Below, piece by piece: positions 17,183 through 24,556 of a stretch of 64,000 nt of DNA; positions within the stretch are counted from its first letter, which is position 1, and each line of letters begins with the position of its first letter. A model generated the notes under the pieces. The model worked only from the letters and a program-made list of their open reading frames with translations, did not search any database and was not told where the DNA came from. Origin of the DNA: Deltaproteobacteria bacterium (GTDB taxonomy: Bacteria; Myxococcota_A; UBA9042; DTJE01); the NCBI GenBank assembly GCA_029547805.1, contig JAKPOP010000014.1:1-64000 (forward strand), given 5' to 3'. A program made the translations under genes and the position numbers.

Positions 17183-18508
17183 TTGTCCGCTCGGCCTGTC
17201 GTGCATGCCCGGCGCCTTCCCGCCCGGGTGGCCCCGCTCCTGGTCGGACTCCTGTCCATGATGGCCGGCGCCTGCGGCGGGGACGATGGCACCCGGCTCG
17301 CGTCCCTGCCCCTGGTCGAGGGGGAGTTCGGCGCGATGCTGGCCGCCAGCACCGGCGAACAACTGCTCCCGGTCGTCCAGCGGAACGACTCCGGCGACCC
17401 GGTGGCGGTGACCGGCGCCGTGTGGATGAACGCCGACGGGAGCGCCCTCGTGCTGGACCTGGACCCGGCGACGGGCCTCCCCCGAAAGATGGTGTTCGGG
17501 GACTTCATCGTGCTGTTCACGAACTGGAGTCCGGACGGCCAGACGGCGGATGTGGCCCGGATCTACGGGCCGACGGGCTTCCTGGAGGTCCTGCGGCAGC
17601 AGCCCCTGGGGGCACCGACGCCACCGGCGGACGGGCCCACCCCGCCCGGGGCGCGCATGATGTCGGCCGTCACCTGCCTGCCCCACTGCCCCTCGAAGGA
17701 ACGGAACGAGGCCGAGATGCTGAAGGTCGCGGGCCTGGGGCTCTCCCTGGCCTCCTGCGGGCTGGCCGGGGTGGCCAGCTGGGGGGCGATGGTGCTGCCG
17801 TGCACCGGCGCGGTGGTCTCGGCGGCCCGGATGGCGACCCCCGAGGAGTCGTGGATCAACGCGCCGCTGGAACGGGCCGCGCGCCTGCTGGGAGGGATCG
17901 ACATCCTGCAGTGCCTGGGCGGCGACGTGTCCGGCTGCGTCTCGGCGGCACTGGATCGGGCCAGCGGTGAGCGGGAGAAGGCCGCCGCCCGGGAGGAGGC
18001 CTACCAGGCCCTGGTCCGGGCCGCCGAGGACCGGCTGTTGAACGGGGAGATCCCCTCGGGCCATCAGGAAGGGGACCCGCCGGACTGCCTCGATCACTAC
18101 GCCTGCACCCCGGGCCTGACGCTGCACTGCATCGAGGGCGGCGAGAAGACCTGCCGGGCCGACTGCACCTGGGGGGACTGCCCCGGCAGGTCCGGCGGCG
18201 GGTGCTCGGTGGCCGACGACGGCGACCAGGTCTGCGAAGGCCTGGTCCGGAGCGTCGAGGCCCAGTGCGCCGCATCGGGAGGCCGGATCGTCGGCTGGAC
18301 GAAAAGCAAGGCGGACTGCGTGAGGGCCTACGACTGCTGGCGCAGCGGGTGCCCCTGCCTGCTCTCCTGCGCGATGCGGTGCGGCAACGACTCGGGCTGC
18401 ACCCAGTCGTGCTTCGCCGCCTCCGGGGCCGACGCCCAGGCCGAGGCGGGCGCTTGCGCCGCCTGTGCCGCTCCCGAGGTCTACGGACAGTGCCAGACGG
18501 GCGGGTGA
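17183..18508 (+). CDS. Cys-rich lipoprotein of unknown function
   Basis: A 441-residue protein, best started at TTG 17183 because AGGAGGTG lies a few bases upstream and the resulting N-terminus (about 30 residues ending LSMMAGAC) is a lipoprotein signal with lipobox AGAC. The mature half has beta-rich sequence (VMLAASTGEQLLPV region). A central helical segment (residues about 180-290) includes two hydrophobic stretches. The C-terminal 130 residues contain about 20 Cys in spaced pairs (CPCLLSCAMRCGNDSGC). I recognise no family. It probably sits in the outer membrane or periplasm. It runs convergently into the lipase gene, with only 3 bases between the stops. Confidence 0.75.
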   Translation: MSARPVVHARRLPARVAPLLVGLLSMMAGACGGDDGTRLASLPLVEGEFGAMLAASTGEQLLPVVQRNDSGDPVAVTGAVWMNADGSALVLDLDPATGLPRKMVFGDFIVLFTNWSPDGQTADVARIYGPTGFLEVLRQQPLGAPTPPADGPTPPGARMMSAVTCLPHCPSKERNEAEMLKVAGLGLSLASCGLAGVASWGAMVLPCTGAVVSAARMATPEESWINAPLERAARLLGGIDILQCLGGDVSGCVSAALDRASGEREKAAAREEAYQALVRAAEDRLLNGEIPSGHQEGDPPDCLDHYACTPGLTLHCIEGGEKTCRADCTWGDCPGRSGGGCSVADDGDQVCEGLVRSVEAQCAASGGRIVGWTKSKADCVRAYDCWRSGCPCLLSCAMRCGNDSGCTQSCFAASGADAQAEAGACAACAAPEVYGQCQTGG

Positions 18509-18511
18509 CCC

Positions 18512-19677
18512 CTACGGGCCCCCGGGCCGAGGTCGGCCCCGGGACCGGATGGCGGCCCACAGCAGGACCGGCCAGAGGACGACCGGAGACCCTGCCGGGG
18601 CCCCGTGGGCACAGCCCCCGGCCTTCCGGGGACGGGGTTCCGGCGGGACCTTCCTGGGGTCCCCCGGGTCGGAGCCGGCCTCCGGGCCCTCGACCCCCTG
18701 GGCCTCAGCGTCCCGTTCCCCTGGATCCGCCTCCTCCATCCCGCCGTCCTCGCCCTCGGGAGGCCCGACCTCCCAGGCGTCCCTGGCCGGGGAGAGATCG
18801 TCGGCCGTCCCGGCGTCCGGGGCATCCCCCCCGCCTGGACCATCGGCCAGGTCGGCCACCTCCCCGTCCTCGGGCCTCTCGGGCGGGGGTCGGCAGGCCT
18901 CGGGCAGGCACTCCCACCCCGGGCCGTCGTCGTTCTGCCCGGTGCCCTCCAGCAGGGCCTCCCGGGTCCGGTCCCAGCACTCGTCGCACAGGAAGATCCC
19001 CCCATGCTCCACCCAGGGGGTGTCCAGTTCGAGGTTCCGAGCCCCGGCCAGCGTGGACCCCGACGGCGGCACGATGATCTCGTCGTACTCGCTCCAGAGG
19101 CAGGTGTACTGCACGTCTCCGGGGGTCCGTCGCAGGCGTTCAGGTCCGCCAGGAACGGGTTGTCCCGCCAGGCCCCGTCCCGGCTCCCGATGCACATGTG
19201 CTTCGCCCCGCAGGAGAAGGGGTCCAGGCAGGCCACCGTGGTGCCGTGCATGGCCCCGGCCAGCGTGACCACCCGCCGGACCCGCCGGGCCCCGCAGTGG
19301 TCCGACTTCATCCAGGACAGCAGGTTCAGGCACCCCATGCTGTGGCAGACCACGTCCACCTGGTCGAAGCCCGTCGCCGCCACGAGTTCCCGGACCCAGC
19401 CCTCGATCTCCTCGACGTGGTCGTCGTTGCACCCCCGAACGTCCCGGAAGGAGGGGGTCCGAAGGTACTCCTCGGGCCACCCGTCCTCGCTGGCCCGCTT
19501 GACGAAGTTGGCCCAGGTGGCGTCACCGGCCTGGGAGATCACGAAGTAGCCGTGGATGAACAGGATCGGGGTCCGACCGTAGTCCCACTGGCCGCCCTGG
19601 ACCGGCCTCCCGATCAGCAGCGCCGCCAGGACCCCCCACAGGACCCGACGGGTCACGGCGGCGGGAAGGCGACTCAT
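18512..19677 (-). pseudogene. Secreted lipase (alpha/beta hydrolase), single-base frameshift
   Basis: The gene starts at ATG 19677, overlapping the stop of the large lipoprotein gene upstream (ATGA). Residues 1-25 are a signal peptide. The N-terminal frame has TPILFIHGYF and the nucleophile elbow VVCHSMGCLNLL, as in class 2 (LipA/EstA-type) lipases. At about 19121-19125 (five C on the coding strand) the frame breaks: the conserved continuation PGDVQYTCLWSEYDEIIVPP lies in another frame that runs to the stop at 18512. One extra C restores one protein of about 388 residues. It ends in an acidic linker and a Gly-Cys/TM/RSR tail of MYXO-CTERM type. It may be a sequencing error, slippage, or a recent mutation. 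If read without the shift, the frame runs to 18481 with nonsense sequence. Confidence 0.85.
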
Positions 19678-22600
19678 CGCCCGTTCGAGATCTCGAGGGC
19701 GTAGTCGGTCTGGCTGCACTGGGTCGCGGCGCCTGCGGCCCGATAGACCCGGATGTAGAAGGTGTCCTGGTTGTCGGAGCAGAACCGGACGTTCTTCGTG
19801 TCGTCCGTGCAGGGGACGCCGCTGCCGCCCTCGCCACCGACGCTGTTGCCGGCGCAGCATGTGTTTCCCGCCGGATCGTCTTGCGCCGGACACTCCCCGG
19901 GCAGGCAGCAGCTCCAGAGCTGCCCCTGCTGGCTCGGCCGCGTCACGCAGGGGTTTTCGCCGACGGTGCCCCACCGGCCGGCCACGGACCACTGCCAGGT
20001 GACCCCGCCGCAGGACTGGGCCACATTGCAGCTCCCCTTCCGGATGTCCACCATCAGGGACCCGTCGGTGGGGCTCAGCAACCGGGCCACCACGTTGAAC
20101 CGGTCATGGCCGGGGCTCGCCAGGGTCCCGCCGTCCACGGTGTCGGTCGCCCGGACCTTGTACCAGTCCACGTCGCTGTCGGGGACCACCCGGCCGTAGC
20201 GCACCGTCGCGGTGCCATCGTCGGCCAGCACACCGACGTCGATGGCCGACACGCAGGTGTTGCCGGTGTTGTCGCTGGCGTCCTGCTGGCACTCGCAGCC
20301 GTCGCCGGTCACCCCGTTCACGTTGTAGAAGCCCCCGTTGCAGATCTTGATCACGCACTGGGCCGCCTGGCAGGTGGTGGAGGCGTTGGGCAGCGCCCCA
20401 CAGAGCGTGTCGGGGTTCTCGTCGGTCCGGGTGTCGCAGTTGTCGTCGATGCCGTTGCACTTCTCGGCCACGCCGGGGCTGATGTTCCCGTTGCTGTCCT
20501 GGCAGTCGCCGCCATCCCGGGCAGTGTACTTGCCCGAGGCGCTGCAGAGGCACTTCTCGTTGCCGGTCACGCCGTATCCGTCGCCATCGTTGTCGAAGAA
20601 GTAGGTCACGCAGCCCGAGGCGTTCTCCGTGTCCTGGAAGCCGTCGCAGTTGTCGTCCTTGCCGTTGTTGCAGACCTCGCTGCGCTGGGGATAGACCTCC
20701 GGGTCTGCGTCCTCGCAGTCCACCTGGGGCTTCTCCCCGGCCCGCCAGTTGCCCTCGGCGTAGCAGAGGCACTGGAACTGGCTGGTCCCCCAGCCGTCGC
20801 CGTCGGCATCCCAGAAGAAGCGCTGGCAGTTCGTGGCGTTCTGGTCGTTCTGGCTCCCGTTGCAGTTGTCGTCCTTGCCGTTGAAGCAGATCTCGGTCCG
20901 GTTGGGGTTCACCTGGGCGTCGCCGTCGTCGCAGTCCCCGGTGAAGCGACTGGTGAAGACATTGCCCACCGGGTAGCAGCGGCACTCGAACTCGGCGGTC
21001 CCGAAGCCGTCGCCGTCCTGGTCCCGGTAGTACCGCGTGCACCCCGAGGCGTTCAGGTCGTTCTCGGACCCGTTGCAGTTGTCGTCCCGTCCGTTGTTGC
21101 AGACCTCCTGGACGCCGGGGTTGATCGTGTCGTCGTTGTCGTTGCAGTCCCCGGCGACCAGGGCCCGGAAGTAGCCCGCGGCGGCGCACAGGCAGCGGCT
21201 CTGGTCGATGCCGTAGCCGTCGCTGTCGAGGTCGTAGAAGAAGTTCTGGCATCTCTGGGCGTCCTGCTCGTCGATGTCGCCGTTGCAGTTGTCGTCGATG
21301 CCGTTGCACTGCTCCCGGGCCAGGTGGCTGACGGCCGGATTGTAGGGGTCGCAGTCCTCGGGGACCGGGGTGGGGCAGTCGAAGTTCGGCTGCGGGTCGC
21401 CGTCACCGTCGATGTCGCAGTCACAGGCGTCGCCGATGCCGTCCCGGTCCAGGTCCTCCTGGCCCGGGTTCGCGATGCGCAGGCAGTTGTCCCGGGGGTC
21501 GGCCACCGGGCACTGGGTCCCGTCGCGCCGGAAGCCGTCGTTGCCCAGGCCGTCCCCGTCGGCGTCGCAGTCGCAGACGTCGCCGTCGCCGTCCAGGTCC
21601 ACGTCGGACTGGTCCTGGTTGGGCTGCCGGGGGCAGTTGTCCTCCTCGTTGCGCACCCCGTCGCCGTCCCAGTCGAAGTTGCACGCGTCGCCGTACTCGC
21701 CGCCGGTGGTGTTCGTCTGGTCCGGGTTCGGCACCGTGGGGCAGTTGTCCTTGGGGTTCGCCGGCGGGCAGACGGCGGCGTCGTTGGCCACCCCGTCGGC
21801 GTCGATGTCGCAGTCGCAGGCGTCCCCGAGGCCGTCGCCTCCCGGCAGCAGGGCATCGGTGTTCCGCTGGTCCGGATTGGCCACCGTCGGACAGTTGTCC
21901 TCGACCGTCAGCACCGGGCAGCCGGGGTTGTTGTTGCCCACCTGGTCGTTGTCGATGTCGCAGTCGCAGGCATCCCCGGTCCCGTCCAGGTCCAGGTCGG
22001 TCTGGTCGGGGTTCGGCACGAAGCGGCAGTTGTCCGGGCGGTCCACGGTGGGGCACCCGGGGTTGTTGTTGGCGACCGTGTCCCCGTCGATGTCGCAGTC
22101 GCAGGCGTCCCCGACGCCGTTGCGGTTTGTGTCCTCCTGCAGGGGGTTTGCGACCAGCGGGCAGTTGTCCCGGCTGACCCCGGGGTCGGGGCACTTCTGG
22201 CCCAGCATGTCCAGGTTCGCGGTGTTCGGGAAGCCATCGTCGTCGGCGTCGCAATCGCAGGCGTCGCCCTTGCCGTCCAGATCCGCGTCGGCCTGGCTCA
22301 CGTTCTTGACCGTCGGGCAGTTGTCCGAGGCATCGGGGATGCCGTCGTTGTCATCGTCGTCGTCACAGGCGTCCCCCACCTTCGTGCTGCCCTCCTCCCC
22401 GGCGTCGTTGTTCGACTGGGAGGGGTTCGGCACCAGGGGGCAGTTGTCCTGGGCATTGGCCACGCCGTCGCCGTCCACGTCGGGGTCCACGCAGTCGGCC
22501 AGACCGTCCACGTCCATGTCCGGGAAGCCCTCGTCGGTGGTCCCCTCGCAGTTGTCGTCGAGGCCGTTGCAGACCTCCGGGGCCGGGTAGGCGCCCTGGC

Positions 22601-23537
22601 ACTGGTTCTGCTGGCCGTTGATGCAGTAGGCCAGTCCCTCGCAGGTCCCGTAGGCGTTGGTCAGGGGACAGGGCTTCGGGGCCACGTTGTCGTCCACGCG
22701 GCCGTTGCAGTCGTCGTCCTCCAGGTTGCAGGTCTCGGCCGCCGGGGTCTTGGCCTGGCAGGGCTCGGCGCAGGACCGCTTGCCGGTGCACCGCCCGAAC
22801 TCGTTCTCGTTGTAGCAGGTGGTCAGGTACTCCCGCTGCTCGTACTTCGGGGTGCAGGGGCACTGGCCATCCTTGGGGCGGCACTGCTTCACGTCCCCGG
22901 TGGAGGTCGTCACGGGCACGCAGACGAAGTTCTCGGGACAGTCGGCGTTCCGGTCGCACTGAGCCCCGCAGAACTTCCCCTCGGGACCCGACTCGATGCA
23001 GAGGAACTTCTTGTTCGCGGCGCCGGTCTTCGGCAGGCAGTCCTCGTTCGTGTCGCAGGGGCGGCAGAGGTTCGGGAAGGGATAGATGCACCCGTAGATC
23101 TTCTCCCCGCCGACGGTCACCTCGTCGCAGGTCCACCCCTGGGGGCATTCGATCCCCAGGCCGCACTGCTTCGTGCAGATGTTCTGGTCCATCGTCTCGA
23201 TGCAGATGCCCGAGTAGCAGTCGCTGGCGTAGTTGCAGGGACACAGGAAGTTGCCAGGGCACTCCGGCGGGACGTCCACGAAGGCGTCCGCGTCCCCCGG
23301 GAGGTCCGTCGAGAGGTCGGCCGAAGGGTCGGTCCCCGGGTCCTCTGGGCCCCCCGGGTCCCGGGTCTCTGCCGCGCCCGGGTCTTCGGCCAGATCCGGC
23401 TGCCCCAGGTCCTGGGGAATGGTCGTGTCCCGCCCGGGATCGGGCAGGCCGGTGTCCTCGGTGCCGACGCCACCGCCGCCGCACCCCGCCGCGAGTCCGA
23501 CCGCCACCACCAGCACCGCCGTCCACCGCCGACTCAT
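19674..23537 (-). CDS. Giant Ca-binding-type lipoprotein with thrombospondin-3 and MopE-like repeats
   Basis: A 1287-residue lipoprotein starting at ATG 23537 (AGGAGG 7 bases upstream), with lipobox LAAGC and then a long Pro/Asp acidic tether (residues about 25-80). Next is a Cys-rich region (about 85-270). Eight thrombospondin type 3 units follow (DNCP.VPNP.Q, ...GDACDCD), which bind calcium in known proteins. Around and after them are seven MopE-like 'CNG.DDNCNG' units, of the family linked to metal binding. The C-terminal 250 residues look like a beta-sandwich domain (DVDWYKVRATDTVDGG). It is presumably displayed on the cell surface. It is translationally coupled to the lipase downstream and has a strong promoter at 23584-23613. 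Confidence 0.9.
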   Translation of the reverse strand: MSRRWTAVLVVAVGLAAGCGGGGVGTEDTGLPDPGRDTTIPQDLGQPDLAEDPGAAETRDPGGPEDPGTDPSADLSTDLPGDADAFVDVPPECPGNFLCPCNYASDCYSGICIETMDQNICTKQCGLGIECPQGWTCDEVTVGGEKIYGCIYPFPNLCRPCDTNEDCLPKTGAANKKFLCIESGPEGKFCGAQCDRNADCPENFVCVPVTTSTGDVKQCRPKDGQCPCTPKYEQREYLTTCYNENEFGRCTGKRSCAEPCQAKTPAAETCNLEDDDCNGRVDDNVAPKPCPLTNAYGTCEGLAYCINGQQNQCQGAYPAPEVCNGLDDNCEGTTDEGFPDMDVDGLADCVDPDVDGDGVANAQDNCPLVPNPSQSNNDAGEEGSTKVGDACDDDDDNDGIPDASDNCPTVKNVSQADADLDGKGDACDCDADDDGFPNTANLDMLGQKCPDPGVSRDNCPLVANPLQEDTNRNGVGDACDCDIDGDTVANNNPGCPTVDRPDNCRFVPNPDQTDLDLDGTGDACDCDIDNDQVGNNNPGCPVLTVEDNCPTVANPDQRNTDALLPGGDGLGDACDCDIDADGVANDAAVCPPANPKDNCPTVPNPDQTNTTGGEYGDACNFDWDGDGVRNEEDNCPRQPNQDQSDVDLDGDGDVCDCDADGDGLGNDGFRRDGTQCPVADPRDNCLRIANPGQEDLDRDGIGDACDCDIDGDGDPQPNFDCPTPVPEDCDPYNPAVSHLAREQCNGIDDNCNGDIDEQDAQRCQNFFYDLDSDGYGIDQSRCLCAAAGYFRALVAGDCNDNDDTINPGVQEVCNNGRDDNCNGSENDLNASGCTRYYRDQDGDGFGTAEFECRCYPVGNVFTSRFTGDCDDGDAQVNPNRTEICFNGKDDNCNGSQNDQNATNCQRFFWDADGDGWGTSQFQCLCYAEGNWRAGEKPQVDCEDADPEVYPQRSEVCNNGKDDNCDGFQDTENASGCVTYFFDNDGDGYGVTGNEKCLCSASGKYTARDGGDCQDSNGNISPGVAEKCNGIDDNCDTRTDENPDTLCGALPNASTTCQAAQCVIKICNGGFYNVNGVTGDGCECQQDASDNTGNTCVSAIDVGVLADDGTATVRYGRVVPDSDVDWYKVRATDTVDGGTLASPGHDRFNVVARLLSPTDGSLMVDIRKGSCNVAQSCGGVTWQWSVAGRWGTVGENPCVTRPSQQGQLWSCCLPGECPAQDDPAGNTCCAGNSVGGEGGSGVPCTDDTKNVRFCSDNQDTFYIRVYRAAGAATQCSQTDYALEISNGR
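20430..22460 (-). repeat. Protein-level tandem repeats (MopE units then thrombospondin-3 units)
   Basis: Within the giant lipoprotein, MopE-like units fill about 20430-21330 and thrombospondin-3 units about 21380-22460 (two more MopE-like units lie near 22540-22730). The MopE units are about 65-70 codons long, with near-identical 'DDNCNG' DNA cores. The thrombospondin-3 units are 35-50 codons. Such arrays can change copy number by recombination. They are coding, not CRISPR, because units are in frame and unevenly spaced. Confidence 0.8.
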
Positions 23538-23583
23538 CGTGGCCTCCTGGTGAAACCCGAGCGCTCCAGCCGCACACTGCGGC

Positions 23584-23613
23584 ATTATAGGCAAAAGGGA
23601 AAGCCCCTGACAA
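23584..23613 (-). promoter_or_regulatory. Strong promoter for the giant lipoprotein-lipase unit
   Basis: On the minus strand, TTGTCA (23613-23608) and a perfect TATAAT (23589-23584) are separated by 18 bases, about 47 bases upstream of the lipoprotein start. The sigma factor gene at 23786 is divergent. Confidence 0.65.
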
Positions 23614-23785
23614 TCGGCACGATCGCCTGCTTCTCCGGGAAGAGGGGAAGGGCTCCGCCCATCCGGGCGGGCGACGCCGGCCCTCCTCCTTGCTGGACCG
23701 GGATGGCCGTCCGTGGCCGTCGGCGCGTCGTGCGTTTTGGGTACGGCCGTCCGGCGGGATATCATGGCGCCCCGGAGGGATCCCC

Positions 23786-24490
23786 TTGCTCTGCATCGAC
23801 GTCCAGGAGTACCTGCCCCTGGTCCGGAGAGTGGCCCTGCGGATGGCCGCCCGCCTGCCCCCGGGCACGGACCTCGACGACCTGATCGGAGCGGGGTTGC
23901 TGGGCCTCCTGAGCGCCTCGCGCCAGTATGCCCCCGAGAAGGGGGTTCCCTTCCACTGCTATGCCGAGATCCGGATCCGGGGGGCCATCCTCGACGAGTT
24001 GCGGGCCCAGGCCCCCTCCTCCCGGTCCGCCCGCCGCCAGTCGGGGGAGATCGCCGAGACGGTCCGCGACCTCGCAGCACGCCTGGGCCGCGCCCCCTCC
24101 CCGAAGGAGGTCGCCACCGAACTGGGGATCAGCCCGGAACGCTATCGGGAACTGCTGGACCGGGTCGCCCCGGTGGTGGTGCTGGGGTTCGACGACCTCC
24201 AGGGGTCCTCCGACGAAGACCCCCGGGACCCCCTCCAGGTGATCCGGGACCCCGACGGGACCGACCCCTCCGCCGCGACGGCCGACCGGGAGCAGACCCT
24301 GCGTCTGGCCGAGGCCATCGAGAGCCTCACCGAGCGGCAGCGGCAGGTGGTCAAGTTCTATTACCTCGAGGGTCTCAACACCCGGGAAATCGCCGAGATG
24401 CTCGGGATCACCGAGGGCCGGGTGTCCCAGCTCCACGGTTCTGCCCTGACGCGCCTGAAAGGCATCTTGCAGGAGACCTTCCAGGTCTGA
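23786..24490 (+). CDS. RNA polymerase sigma factor, FliA/WhiG type
   Basis: A 234-residue alternative sigma factor of the sigma-70 family, group 3. Region 2: DLDDLIGAGLLGLLSASRQY ... GVPFHCYAEIRIRGAILDELR, the pattern of FliA/WhiG/SigB-like factors. Region 3 follows (AARLGRAPSPKEVATELG). Region 4: LTERQRQVVKFYYLEGLNTREIAEMLGI. TTG 23786 is preferred as start, with GGAGG 7 bases upstream and the conserved N-terminus immediately after. No flagellar genes are nearby, so a role in a development, stress or surface-related regulon is possible. It lies 66 bases before the glycan locus, on the same strand, and might control it. Confidence 0.88.
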   Translation: MLCIDVQEYLPLVRRVALRMAARLPPGTDLDDLIGAGLLGLLSASRQYAPEKGVPFHCYAEIRIRGAILDELRAQAPSSRSARRQSGEIAETVRDLAARLGRAPSPKEVATELGISPERYRELLDRVAPVVVLGFDDLQGSSDEDPRDPLQVIRDPDGTDPSAATADREQTLRLAEAIESLTERQRQVVKFYYLEGLNTREIAEMLGITEGRVSQLHGSALTRLKGILQETFQV

Positions 24491-24556
24491 TATCCAGCAG
24501 CCTCCGGGCGTTTGACAGGTCGGCTCGGAGTTCCAGGCCGTCGACAGGGGTCCTCC

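Noticed and set aside
20430-22460. Tandem repeats considered as a CRISPR array
   Set aside because: Units are in frame, variable in length and encode Cys/Asp-rich protein repeats; there are no constant-length repeats or spacers and no cas genes.
19881-23885. A 1334-codon + strand frame
   Set aside because: It is antisense to the thrombospondin-3 lipoprotein and has the Val/Ala/Gly-repetitive composition expected of a shadow frame.
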